The notes beneath the pieces were generated by a model. That model searched no databases. It worked only from the letters and a program-made list of their open reading frames with translations, and was not told where the DNA came from. From Desulfobacca acetoxidans (GTDB lineage Bacteria > Desulfobacterota > Desulfobaccia > Desulfobaccales > 0-14-0-80-60-11), in the NCBI GenBank assembly GCA_022736495.1, contig DZCR01000063.1:1-16812 (forward strand): a stretch of 16,812 nt of DNA, given 5' to 3'. Shown here in pieces: positions 5,018 to 11,797 of the stretch; the stretch's first letter is position 1, and each line of letters starts with the position of its first letter. The translations under genes and the position numbers were made by a program.

Positions 5018-5278
5018 CTAGTCCTGCGGATTCTTGCGGTTTTTGCTGCCAGATGCCGGGTGCTCGTGCTCATGGGCGCCGTGCTCTCCCGGGTGCTCAT
5101 GGAGCACATGGGGATCACCGCCTTGGCTGGCCTCAGGGGAATGCTCATGCAGATGGGCGTGCGTGTGCTTATGGGAATGCTCGTGGCTATGGACTTCTTC
5201 CCCATGCCGGTGATCGTGGCTGTGGGAGTGGGCATGCTCATGGGCATGTAAGTGCTTATGTTCGGGGATTTCTTTCAT
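5018..5278 (-). CDS. Histidine-rich putative metal-binding protein
   Basis: The product is 86 residues with 26 histidines (30%), no cysteine, and long alternating HxH runs at residues 7-46 mixed with Glu, Ser and Ala, then a second His cluster at 57-73 and a polar tail. A GGAGG site lies 5 bases before the ATG at 5278. There is no signal peptide or membrane segment, so it should be cytoplasmic. Such composition is known from nickel, zinc or cobalt buffering proteins and from His-rich extensions of metallochaperones (HypB, SlyD, Hpn). Here it stands alone as a whole protein. It lies upstream of, and co-oriented with, the Fd-MinD/NifX locus, which hints at a metal supply or storage function for it. 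The frame is strongly supported by the repeating HxH pattern, which the other frames do not show as convincingly. Confidence 0.8.
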   Translation of the reverse strand: MKEIPEHKHLHAHEHAHSHSHDHRHGEEVHSHEHSHKHTHAHLHEHSPEASQGGDPHVLHEHPGEHGAHEHEHPASGSKNRKNPQD

Positions 5279-5340
5279 GGACGCCTCCCTTTCCCAAAAA
5301 ATCTGCTGTCCCTGGTTTCCTCAGATTCTTGAGCCGATTC

Positions 5341-5369
5341 ATAATATAAATGCATGTAAACCAACCCAA
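5341..5369 (-). promoter_or_regulatory. Candidate promoter of the histidine-rich gene
   Basis: TATTAT (5346-5341, 5 of 6) lies 17 bases downstream of TTGGGT (5369-5364, 3 of 6). The start would be near 5334, about 55 bases before the ATG. No clear Zur, Fur or NikR operator was recognised around it. Confidence 0.35.
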
Positions 5370-5561
5370 TCCGAATCGAGCCGGTGCGAACGCCTTGCTT
5401 AAAAGGAGGAATATTGAGGACCTACAAGATTAGATCTATCAAATTTTAGGCCCACCCCTAACCCCCCTAAACAAAACTTCTTAGCAGATGAATTTCATGC
5501 TGAGCGCGCCCTGCTCATCTTGCCTCTTCCCCTGCCAGGGAGAAGGAAATGCAAAGATCAG

Positions 5562-6740
5562 TCACAACTCCCCGGTGGGCAGACGTCCGGCTCGTAGTGT
5601 CTCGGTCTGTTCAGAAGTAAAAGGCGGCTCATGGAGGTCTGGCGCTTCCTGATAGCACCGGAACAGGTCGAGTATATAGTGTAGCCTTTCCGGGAGATCG
5701 GCCCAATCGACGGCGCCGGTGTCCCGGAGGCTGTCGGGGGTCGGGTCCAGGCGGGCCAACAGGGTCTGCAACTCCGGGTGGGTAATCTTTTCCAGGGAAG
5801 GCGGGAAACGGGCCGCCAGGTCCCGGCCCAGCCGCAGGCGCACTCCGTGGGGCAGGGTGAGGGTCATCAGGTGCTCGCTGATGATCCGGCGCACGTGTTC
5901 ACGGGCGGCGCCCATAAGGGCCTCGGCGGCTTTCGTCAACGGCGTCAATTGGCCCAGCAGCCGCCTGAGGAACCTGCCAACCAGCGCGGTCAACCCGGTG
6001 CGGCCCGGAAAGGCTGCCTGCAGAAGGTGGTCGACAAATTCCCGGGGATCCACCAGGGCCGCGTCCAGGGCCGCGGCAATTTCCGGCTGCAGGCGGGTCT
6101 GCTCGTGATAGCCGATGTCAATGTTGGCCAGCAGCAAAAGTTCAGCGCGCCTTTTAGGATCACTCTCGAAAATAGACCGGTAATAGCTCTGGAAGGCCTG
6201 GTCCAGATAGCTCTGCCCATCAGGCGGCTCACCGGAACGCAAGGCTCCGCAAAAAGCTTCAATCCTCTGTTCTGCGAATCTCTCGTCTGCCAGGCACATT
6301 TCCTCAAAGCGGGCGAATTCCCGGCCTATTTCCGCAAACACCTTGAGATTGCCCCGGGCCACAGCCTCGCTGGCCCGCCGCAAAGCCGCGGCGGGATGCA
6401 CGGCGTCCCACACCACGGCCTGGATCTCCGGCGTCGGTCGGCGCGTCCCGAGCTGCTTCAGGGCAGCGGCGACCTCATCCACCGCAGCGCTGACCGCGGG
6501 TACTGCAGGCAGGCCCGCCTTCAAAGCCTGGCTCAGATCTTCCTGGCGGATGGTCTGCCCGGCCTGCTTCGAGGCCCAGGTGGCGAAGGTGCACCAATTG
6601 GCGCTGGGGCCGGTGCGCGCTGCCAGGGTGGCCGACAATTCGTGGTAGCCCTGGGTGATCTGCAGGTTGCGCAGAACGGGATCGCGATTTTCTGCGATGC
6701 GCTCTACCTCGGAGACCGTGAGGCTGGGCGCCGGTTGCAT
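5562..6740 (-). CDS. Conserved-looking protein of unknown function
   Basis: The product is 392 residues from ATG at 6740, with GGGGAGG 8 bases upstream and a good promoter at 6771-6799. A longer frame exists upstream but is rich in Arg and Ser and looks non-coding. No domain is recognised with certainty. Notable segments are ITQGYHELSATLAAR and NWCTFATWASKQAGQTIR near the amino end, YLDQAFQSYYRSIF in the middle, and ANIDIGYHEQTRLQPEIAAALDAAL, which looks like a conserved core with potential His and Glu ligands. A basic amphipathic helix (VGRFLRRLLGQL) follows. There is no signal peptide or clear membrane helix; the protein appears largely helical. It is monocistronic and divergent from selA by 181 bases, with no sign of functional coupling to it. 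I do not assign a function. Confidence 0.85.
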   Translation of the reverse strand: MQPAPSLTVSEVERIAENRDPVLRNLQITQGYHELSATLAARTGPSANWCTFATWASKQAGQTIRQEDLSQALKAGLPAVPAVSAAVDEVAAALKQLGTRRPTPEIQAVVWDAVHPAAALRRASEAVARGNLKVFAEIGREFARFEEMCLADERFAEQRIEAFCGALRSGEPPDGQSYLDQAFQSYYRSIFESDPKRRAELLLLANIDIGYHEQTRLQPEIAAALDAALVDPREFVDHLLQAAFPGRTGLTALVGRFLRRLLGQLTPLTKAAEALMGAAREHVRRIISEHLMTLTLPHGVRLRLGRDLAARFPPSLEKITHPELQTLLARLDPTPDSLRDTGAVDWADLPERLHYILDLFRCYQEAPDLHEPPFTSEQTETLRAGRLPTGEL

Positions 6741-6770
6741 TATGGGTACCTCCCCGAGAGACTCACTCCA

Positions 6771-6799
6771 ATTAAAAGGCAATTTAGATAAATTTACAA
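6771..6799 (-). promoter_or_regulatory. Promoter of the 392-residue unknown gene
   Basis: TTGTAA (6799-6794, 4 of 6) and TTTAAT (6776-6771, 5 of 6) are separated by exactly 17 bases. The predicted start is about 25 bases before the ATG at 6740. Confidence 0.55.
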
Positions 6800-6872
6800 G
6801 ACATGGCCATTTATTCTTGGCATTGCTGCGGCACAGGTCTCGCTTCCAACCGGTTCCCCCACGTCCTTTCAT

Positions 6873-6901
6873 TTGACAGGCCCTCGCCGGGGTGTCATAT
6901 T
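6873..6901 (+). promoter_or_regulatory. Promoter of selA
   Basis: A perfect TTGACA (6873-6878) is followed after 17 bases by CATATT (6896-6901, 4 of 6). The start would be near 6908, leaving a leader of only about 14 bases that still contains the AAAGGAG ribosome binding site. Confidence 0.6.
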
Positions 6902-6921
6902 TCTTGGCAAAGGAGCGAATT

Positions 6922-8337
6922 ATGGACCCAAAGCACGCTGCTCTTCTGCGCCAACTGCCCCAGGTGGACGACCTGCTGCGGCATCCTGAACTGGCTCCGG
7001 CGGTGGCATCCCTCCCCAGGTCCCTGGCGGCCGCAGTGGTACGCCGGGGCCTGGCAGACCAGCGCCAGATCATCAGTACCACTCCTGCGGAATCGTTGCC
7101 GGAATCACTGGATGAGGCCGCACTGGTCCTGGTGCTGCGGGAGGCCCTGGTGGCCGCGGCCAAACCATCGCTGCGCCGAGTGATCAACGCCACCGGAGTG
7201 ATCATCCACACCAACCTGGGCCGCTCGCCCCTGGGGGAAGCGTGTTTGGCGCAGTTGCTCGAGGTAGCCAGCCGCTACAACACCCTGGAATACGATCTGG
7301 CCCGGGGGGCGCGAGGTTCCCGCCAGGATCATCTGGAAGGGCTCCTGAAAGAATTGACCGGCGCCGACGGAGTCTTGGTGGTCAATAATAACGCTGCCGG
7401 CGTGCTCCTGGCCCTCAACACCCTGGCTAAGGGCAAAGAGGTGATTATCTCCCGGGGCCAGTTGGTGGAGATCGGCGGCTCTTTCCGCATGCCGGAGATC
7501 ATGGCGGCCAGCGGCGCCATCCTCCGGGAGGTGGGCACCACCAACAAGACACATCTCAAGGATTTCGAGAAGGCCATCACCTCCGAAACCGCACTGATCC
7601 TCAAGGTCCACCCCAGTAATTACCGTATCATGGGTTTCACTCACGAAGTGCCCCTGGTAGAAATGGTAGCCCTGGCGAGGCGTTACAATCTTTTAACGGT
7701 GGAAGATCTGGGCAGCGGCTGTCTGGTGGATTTGGCGAAATACGGCCTGGAAAGGGAACCTACCGTGCAGGAGACCCTGAAAGCCGGCACCGACCTGGTG
7801 CTGTTTTCCGGCGATAAACTCCTGGGCGGCCCCCAGGCCGGATTGGTTTTGGGCAACCGAGAAGTGGTGGCAGCCTTGCGAAATAATCCCCTGACCCGGG
7901 CCCTGCGTCCCGATAAGATGACCCTAACCGCTCTGGAAGCCACGTTGCGCCTTTATCTGGAGGAGCCCCAGGCCGTGGCGAGTATCCCCACCCTGCGCAT
8001 GTTGACCCGCCCGATTGCGGACCTTGATCGTCAGGCTCGGGGTTTGGCCAAAAAGATGAAGCGTCATTTCGGGTCCCGCCTCCAGGTGGAAGTGGTGACA
8101 AGCGAAGGCCGAGCCGGGGGCGGATCTCTGCCCCAGACTCCTTTGCCCAGCCGGGCCCTGGCCCTCGCTGTTGCCACCTTGTCCGCCCAGGACCTGGAAA
8201 CTCGTCTACGGCACGCCAGTACGCCGGTCATCGGCCGGGTGGAACACGGGGTAGTGCTGCTGGACCTGCGCGCCATGCTGCCGGGAGATCAGGAGGTCAT
8301 CATGGCCGTTCTGGAAGAAGTACTGGCTCCACAATAA
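6922..8337 (+). CDS. selA: L-seryl-tRNA(Sec) selenium transferase
   Basis: The 471-residue product has the full length of bacterial SelA. It converts Ser-tRNA(Sec) to Sec-tRNA(Sec) with selenophosphate, using pyridoxal phosphate, in the cytoplasm. The start ATG at 6922 has AAGGAG 6 bases upstream. Recognisable segments include the amino-terminal RQLPQVDDLL typical of SelA, RRVINATGVIIHTNLGRSPL (85-104), the phosphate-binding VNNNAAGVLL (154-163), ISRGQLVEIGGSFRMP (176-191), GTTNKTHL, VEDLGSG (260-266), and the cofactor lysine K299 in LFSGDKLLGGPQAG. The carboxy end shows the expected TPVIGRVEHG. Its presence means the organism makes selenoproteins, such as formate dehydrogenases, hydrogenases or reductases, but selB, selC and selD are not in the window. 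A hairpin terminator follows directly, so selA appears monocistronic here. Confidence 0.97.
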   Translation: MDPKHAALLRQLPQVDDLLRHPELAPAVASLPRSLAAAVVRRGLADQRQIISTTPAESLPESLDEAALVLVLREALVAAAKPSLRRVINATGVIIHTNLGRSPLGEACLAQLLEVASRYNTLEYDLARGARGSRQDHLEGLLKELTGADGVLVVNNNAAGVLLALNTLAKGKEVIISRGQLVEIGGSFRMPEIMAASGAILREVGTTNKTHLKDFEKAITSETALILKVHPSNYRIMGFTHEVPLVEMVALARRYNLLTVEDLGSGCLVDLAKYGLEREPTVQETLKAGTDLVLFSGDKLLGGPQAGLVLGNREVVAALRNNPLTRALRPDKMTLTALEATLRLYLEEPQAVASIPTLRMLTRPIADLDRQARGLAKKMKRHFGSRLQVEVVTSEGRAGGGSLPQTPLPSRALALAVATLSAQDLETRLRHASTPVIGRVEHGVVLLDLRAMLPGDQEVIMAVLEEVLAPQ

Positions 8338-8340
8338 GTA

Positions 8341-8379
8341 AGGGCGGGAGCCGGTGCTTTCCCGCCCTCACGTTCTTTC
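8341..8379 (+). terminator. Terminator of selA
   Basis: AGGGCGGGA (8341-8349) and TCCCGCCCT (8360-8368) form a perfect 9-bp stem with a 10-base loop, 4 bases after the selA stop. A moderately T-rich cacgttctttct follows. Confidence 0.65.
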
Positions 8380-8404
8380 TAAGTCTCGATCGATGATGGG
8401 TCTC

Positions 8405-8721
8405 TGGGGGATTATGGATGTTTTGGATGGGTCAACAGCCCTCAGCTTTCACCCCTCTCTGATACATCCATAGCATGAATTGCCTGAGGCGCCCACTTTG
8501 CTCGTGGGTGAACCCAGCCTTGGTACCGTTTCCTGTTTCGGAGGTTATCTCTAGCCGACAAGCTCTCTTCTCGCCTGAGCAGCCGCGATATCCGAGACAT
8601 CCGGGCATTCTTCACAGGGAGGCCAATCCAACCTTTCCGGGTCCGGACGGGGGGAGCCGACGGAAATCCGGTTTATATCTGCTTAGATAGGTTCTCCCAG
8701 GGATACGCTCGGAATCCCCTG
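8405..8721. ncRNA. Candidate structured RNA between selA and HU
   Basis: No protein gene is evident in this stretch. GGGGATT (8407-8413) pairs with AATCCCC (8713-8719) and would close the whole region. ATGGATG (8414-8420) pairs with CATCCAT (8465-8471), directly stacked on it. Inside are GGGT/ACCC (8429-8432/8451-8454), CCCAC/GTGGG (8492-8496/8504-8508), TTTCGGA/TCCGAGA (8536-8542/8591-8597, one G-U), GCTC/GAGC (8562-8565/8577-8580), and GGGAG/CTCCC (8652-8656/8694-8698) around TATCT-GCTT-AGATA (8676-8689). These pairings are mutually compatible. I did not recognise 6S, RNase P, tmRNA, SRP, tRNA-Sec or a known riboswitch. The strand is undetermined because no strong promoter is apparent on either side. 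Confidence 0.3.
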
Positions 8722-8732
8722 TAGTTGCCTCT

Positions 8733-9005
8733 CTATTTAACTGAGTCTTTCAGTTGTTTCCCTGGTTTAAATTTTACTACCTTGGTGGCGGGAATCTTGA
8801 TGGGGCTGCCGGTCTGAGGATTCCGGCCTTCCCGGGCCTTGCGCTCCGTCACCATAAAAGTGCCAAAGCCTGCCAAAGCCAAACGGCCCTGTGCTTTAAG
8901 GGCCTCTGAAACAATCCTGATCAAGCTGTTGATGGCTTTCTCCGCATCCACCTTCCTTACCTGAGCCTCTGCAGCCACTTGCGCAATCAATTCTGCCTTG
9001 GTCAT
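8733..9005 (-). CDS. HU-family DNA-binding protein
   Basis: The 90-residue product has the exact length of bacterial HU. It starts MTKAELIAQVAAEAQVRKVDAEKAI (dimerisation helices) and contains the signature GFGTFMVTERKAREGRNPQTG (47-67), which forms the DNA-gripping arm with its conserved Arg-Asn-Pro tip, then IKIPATKVVKFKPGKQLKDSVK. HU dimers bend DNA and organise the nucleoid. A GGGAG site lies about 7 bases before the ATG. The gene stands alone after a long AT-rich upstream gap. IHF subunits are a less likely identity: the arm sequence GRNPQTG is shared, but the ends fit HU better. Confidence 0.95.
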   Translation of the reverse strand: MTKAELIAQVAAEAQVRKVDAEKAINSLIRIVSEALKAQGRLALAGFGTFMVTERKAREGRNPQTGSPIKIPATKVVKFKPGKQLKDSVK

Positions 9006-9473
9006 AATTTCTCTCCCTTTCTCCTGGTTTGCGGTTGACTAACTAATTTCGAACGACGCGCCTGAAATTCGGAAAAATGGGTACCCCGACGCCCATCCCC
9101 CCTTTAAGTTATTTTTTTCCTCGGATAAAATGGGTGTGATTTATGATCAAAAACCCGCTCCATCTGAGGTTACAGATTCCCTTTGATAGCACAAATTCCC
9201 GGATGATGACAATAAAAAATATGAAAATTGCTGGTTTTATTATTACATTTTTAGATAAATCCTCACCTTGAATAAAACAGTGAAGTAAACACTTTTCCTA
9301 AATATAAGACCCATAGTCATATAACTAATTGATATTACGGTATTATTAAGATATAGCCGCTAATCCCGCGACCTTCGGAATGATATTTCCGGGCATAGTC
9401 ACGCCAGGATAAAAAATCAATACTTTTATGATCAGGCAGAAAATAAGCGGGAGAATTATGGTGAGGCGGCGGA
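9006..9473. other. AT-rich intergenic gap upstream of HU
   Basis: There is no convincing gene in these 468 bases. The composition is strikingly more AT-rich than the surroundings, with several A/T tracts (9110-9117, 9212-9240, 9285-9310) that could bend DNA. It should contain the HU promoter and the 3' end of the lptG transcript, but no clear intrinsic terminator for lptG is visible. A 42-codon plus-strand frame at 9143-9271 lacks a ribosome binding site. Confidence 0.6.
9183..9212 (-). promoter_or_regulatory. Possible HU promoter
   Basis: TTGTCA (9212-9207, 5 of 6) and TATCAA (9188-9183, 4 of 6) are separated by 18 bases on the minus strand. The start would be about 170 bases before the HU ATG. 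Other AT-rich matches nearby make this call tentative. Confidence 0.35.
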
Positions 9474-10574
9474 TTATCTGGTCACTTGGCGCAACAACGC
9501 CAGGGCCAGCGCACCGAAGATTAGGTGGGGAGTGATTACGGCCAACAGCGGCGGCAGGTTCCCCGCCTGGCCGAAGGAGTCACAAAAGCCAAACAACAGC
9601 CAGTAACCGAACATGAGCCCCAGGCCTACCGCCACCATAGAGGTGATGTGGGTCTGCTCATGGCGCAAGGCCAGCCCCAGGCCCAGGATTACCAGGATCA
9701 AAGGCGTTATCGCCAGGGAAACGCGGCTATAGAGGTCCACCCGGTAGGGGGTGGATTTATAGCCGTCCCGTTCCAGGCGTTTCACATAGCGATAGAGTTC
9801 ATATACATCCATTTCCGTGACTTTCTTTTCCAGTTCCGCAAAGTCCTTGGGCTGTTCCGTGAGCACCAGGTCCCGCTGCTGAAATTTCTCCCCGGTGACT
9901 GCGCCGCTTGCGTCAAAATTCTGAATATAACCCTGATAGAACCGCCAGTGGTTATCTTGCCATTGAGCCCGGGCCGCAGCTACGATCTCCACCAGGTGAA
10001 ACTGGTGATCGAAGAGATAAATTTTTACTCCTTCCATGGTCTGGATATCTTTCCGGTACATAATAATGTTATATATGGTCTGATCGCCCTTATACCAGAA
10101 ATTTTCCATGGTAAGCAGGTTGCGGGGCGGCTTCTTGTCCACCTGAGTCTGCCAGAACAGATTGAGTCGGCCCTGGCTCCAGGGTATCAGGTAGAGATTC
10201 AGGGTTAAGAGCAGCAGGGCCACCAGTCCCGAGTAAATAATGATCGGTCGGATGAGGGACAGGATGTTCAGGCCCGAAGTCCTGATGGCCATGGTTTCAT
10301 GAGACCGGGACATGAGCCCGAAGGTCAGCATGACTCCCAGCAAGACTGCCGCAGGCAGGACTTGGCCGAGGGCAAAGGGCAGCTTGAGTACGAGGTAGGC
10401 CAGGAGTTCTCCCGCTCCCAATTGGGCCCGAACCAGGCGGTCAATCTTTTCGAAGAAATCTACGATGACAAAGAGGGATACAAAGGTCAGCAGGCTCAAA
10501 CCCATGAGCTTGAGAAACTCCCGGCCCACGTAGTTTTCCAGGATGGGGGAGCGCAACAGAGAAGAACTGGGCAT
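9474..10574 (-). CDS. lptG: Lipopolysaccharide export permease, LptF/LptG (YjgP/YjgQ) family
   Basis: The product is 366 residues with the family architecture: membrane helices near 20-45, 60-85 and 100-125, a long periplasmic beta-jellyroll region (about 135-270), and three more helices near 280-362. Typical segments are ENYVGREFLKLM at the start, LPAAVLLGVMLTFGLMSRSHE, and MAIRTSGLNILSLIRP, the cytoplasmic coupling helix that contacts LptB. With LptB and LptF it forms the inner-membrane ABC transporter that pulls LPS onto the Lpt bridge. LptG is favoured over LptF by overall length and the single-copy setting, but the paralogues are hard to separate by eye. The ATG at 10574 has no ribosome binding site and sits 6 bases after an extended -10, suggesting a leaderless mRNA. 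No lptF or lptB is adjacent in the window. Confidence 0.9.
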   Translation of the reverse strand: MPSSSLLRSPILENYVGREFLKLMGLSLLTFVSLFVIVDFFEKIDRLVRAQLGAGELLAYLVLKLPFALGQVLPAAVLLGVMLTFGLMSRSHETMAIRTSGLNILSLIRPIIIYSGLVALLLLTLNLYLIPWSQGRLNLFWQTQVDKKPPRNLLTMENFWYKGDQTIYNIIMYRKDIQTMEGVKIYLFDHQFHLVEIVAAARAQWQDNHWRFYQGYIQNFDASGAVTGEKFQQRDLVLTEQPKDFAELEKKVTEMDVYELYRYVKRLERDGYKSTPYRVDLYSRVSLAITPLILVILGLGLALRHEQTHITSMVAVGLGLMFGYWLLFGFCDSFGQAGNLPPLLAVITPHLIFGALALALLRQVTR

Positions 10575-10580
10575 CGTTAA

Positions 10581-10609
10581 TTTATATCAGAAAGATGTGG
10601 GATTTTCAT
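10581..10609 (-). promoter_or_regulatory. Promoter of lptG with start point at the initiation codon
   Basis: TGATATAAA (10589-10581) is an extended -10. ATGAAA (10609-10604, 4 of 6) lies 17 bases upstream as the -35. The A of the lptG ATG (10574) is 7 bases after the last -10 base, where transcription normally begins, and there is no Shine-Dalgarno sequence. Both facts point to leaderless initiation. Confidence 0.5.
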
Positions 10610-10614
10610 CCGCT

Positions 10615-11466
10615 ATGCGCTTAGGCTTTCATCTTTCCATTGCCGGGTCCTTGCGGCGGGCAGTCCTCCTGGCCCAGGTCCTGGGCTGCCAGGCCCTGCA
10701 GATCTTTGTCCAGAACCCCAGGGAATGGAAATGGCGGGCGGTGGCGTCCAAAGATATTGAGGATTTTGTCGCGGCCCGGAGTTTGGCCGGATTGGGCCCC
10801 CTCGTGGTGCATCTCGGCTATCTTCCCAACCTGGCCACCGCCGACCCGGCGCTGTACGACTTATCCACGGCGCGATTGTACCGGGAACTGGCTCTGGCCC
10901 GGAACCTGGCGGCCGACTACCTGGTGGTGCACCCCGGCCACGGCCCCCTGGGGGAGGCCAGTTTCCAGCGGGTGGCCCGGGCCCTGGCCCAGGCAGTATC
11001 TCAAATACCGCCGCCGCCTTTAATTCTCTTAGAAAATACCGCGGGCCAGGGCCAGGAACTGGGCTGGCGTTTTCAACACCTGGACCGGATCATCACTTTA
11101 AGCGGAGTACCCCTGGGACTATGCCTGGACACGGCCCACGCCTGGGGCGCGGGTTACGATCTGGGCAGTCCCCACGGGGTCGCCGGGCTGCTGGCGGATA
11201 TCGCCCGAGGACCGGGACTGGAGGCTCTCAAGATTCTCCACCTCAACGACTCCCGGGTCCCCTGCAATGCCCGGCGGGACCGCCACTGGCACCTGGGCCA
11301 GGGAGCCATCGGGATGCTCGGTTTGCGTCATTTTTTGGGCCACCCCTGGCTCAAACCCGAGGCCGCGATTATGGAGACCCCCAAGCAGCATCAGGGCCAT
11401 GAATGGGTCAATCTCCTGGTGGCTCGGAGCCTGGTGGCCGGGATGCCGCTCCTCCCGGCTGACTGA
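10615..11466 (+). CDS. nfo: Endonuclease IV (AP endonuclease)
   Basis: The product is 283 residues, the normal family length (E. coli Nfo has 285), from ATG at 10615 directly before RLGFHLSIAGSL. The nine zinc-ligand positions are all visible: H66 (VVHLGY), H106 (VVHPGHG), E140 (LLENTAG), D172 and H175 (CLDTAHAWGAG), H209 (LHLNDS), D222 and H224 (RDRHWHLGQG), and E254 (METPK). The enzyme cleaves 5' to abasic sites in base excision repair and uses a trinuclear zinc centre. The gene is divergent from lptG with only 40 bases between starts. Its own ribosome binding site is weak (GTGG at an unusual distance), so expression may be low. An upstream in-frame ATG at 10543 lies inside lptG and would add 24 residues that do not fit the family. 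Confidence 0.95.
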   Translation: MRLGFHLSIAGSLRRAVLLAQVLGCQALQIFVQNPREWKWRAVASKDIEDFVAARSLAGLGPLVVHLGYLPNLATADPALYDLSTARLYRELALARNLAADYLVVHPGHGPLGEASFQRVARALAQAVSQIPPPPLILLENTAGQGQELGWRFQHLDRIITLSGVPLGLCLDTAHAWGAGYDLGSPHGVAGLLADIARGPGLEALKILHLNDSRVPCNARRDRHWHLGQGAIGMLGLRHFLGHPWLKPEAAIMETPKQHQGHEWVNLLVARSLVAGMPLLPAD

Positions 11467-11623
11467 GCCGCGATCGGGAGTCCTGGGTACGATGATTATT
11501 TCTGGCCAACGGCGCGGCGGATTAAGGAAATTTCTCGGCCGAAGCCGGGCCACCTTGCCAGAAACCGGTAAACCCTTTATTATTGTTTAAGATTAGCTAA
11601 AGTCTACATCAAGGAGGAGTGTC

Positions 11624-11788
11624 ATGCCCACCTATGAATACGTCTGCGTCAAGTGCGGGGAACAGTTTACGCGCATCATGAGCCTCAAGGAATTCGAGGC
11701 CGGGCAGGTTACCTGCCCCAAATGCAACTCCGGGGAAGTAAAGCAACAGTTGAGCCAGTTTATCCCCAAGACTTCCCGGAAAAGCTAA
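11624..11788 (+). CDS. FmdB-type zinc ribbon protein
   Basis: This is a 54-residue gene, easily missed by length filters. ATG at 11624 is preceded by a strong AAGGAGGAG. The product starts MPTYEYVCVKCGEQFTRIMS with CxxC at residues 8 and 11, and a second CPKC at 31-34, giving a four-Cys zinc ribbon, then a basic tail ending in SRKS. This is the FmdB/putative regulatory protein family, widespread in bacteria and often near metabolic or formamidase genes. The family's true role is poorly defined; it is presumed to bind zinc and possibly nucleic acid. It lies 157 bases after nfo on the same strand and converges with the acyltransferase gene, only 9 bases away, without a clear terminator between them. 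Confidence 0.9.
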   Translation: MPTYEYVCVKCGEQFTRIMSLKEFEAGQVTCPKCNSGEVKQQLSQFIPKTSRKS

Positions 11789-11797
11789 GGAGCGGAC

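Noticed and set aside
4873..5247. A 124-codon minus-strand frame rich in Met, Pro and Ser
   Set aside because: It is a shadow of the histidine-rich gene in another frame; the low complexity follows from the repeated CAC/CAT codons.
5397..5440. Plus-strand AAAAGGAGGAATATTG, a perfect Shine-Dalgarno followed by TTG
   Set aside because: The frame stops after about 11 codons, so no gene follows.
5455..5475. C-rich/G-rich run as a possible G-quadruplex on the minus strand
   Set aside because: Only about three clean G runs are present, so a canonical quadruplex is not supported.
8475..8690. A 71-codon plus-strand frame between selA and HU
   Set aside because: No ribosome binding site, no recognisable domain, and the stretch is explained better by inverted repeats.
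8405..8721. Selenocysteine tRNA (selC) next to selA
   Set aside because: No T-arm GGTTCGA signature or TCA anticodon stem-loop of suitable shape was found.
9143..9271. A 42-codon plus-strand frame in the AT-rich gap
   Set aside because: It has no ribosome binding site and overlaps the likely HU promoter region; AT-rich composition makes chance likely.
10861..10869. TTATCCACG resembling a DnaA box
   Set aside because: It is a single site inside the nfo coding sequence, with no cluster or AT-rich unwinding element, so no origin is supported.
11119..11590. Long frames on both strands over nfo
   Set aside because: They are GC-rich shadows of the endonuclease IV gene, which has all metal ligands in the chosen frame.
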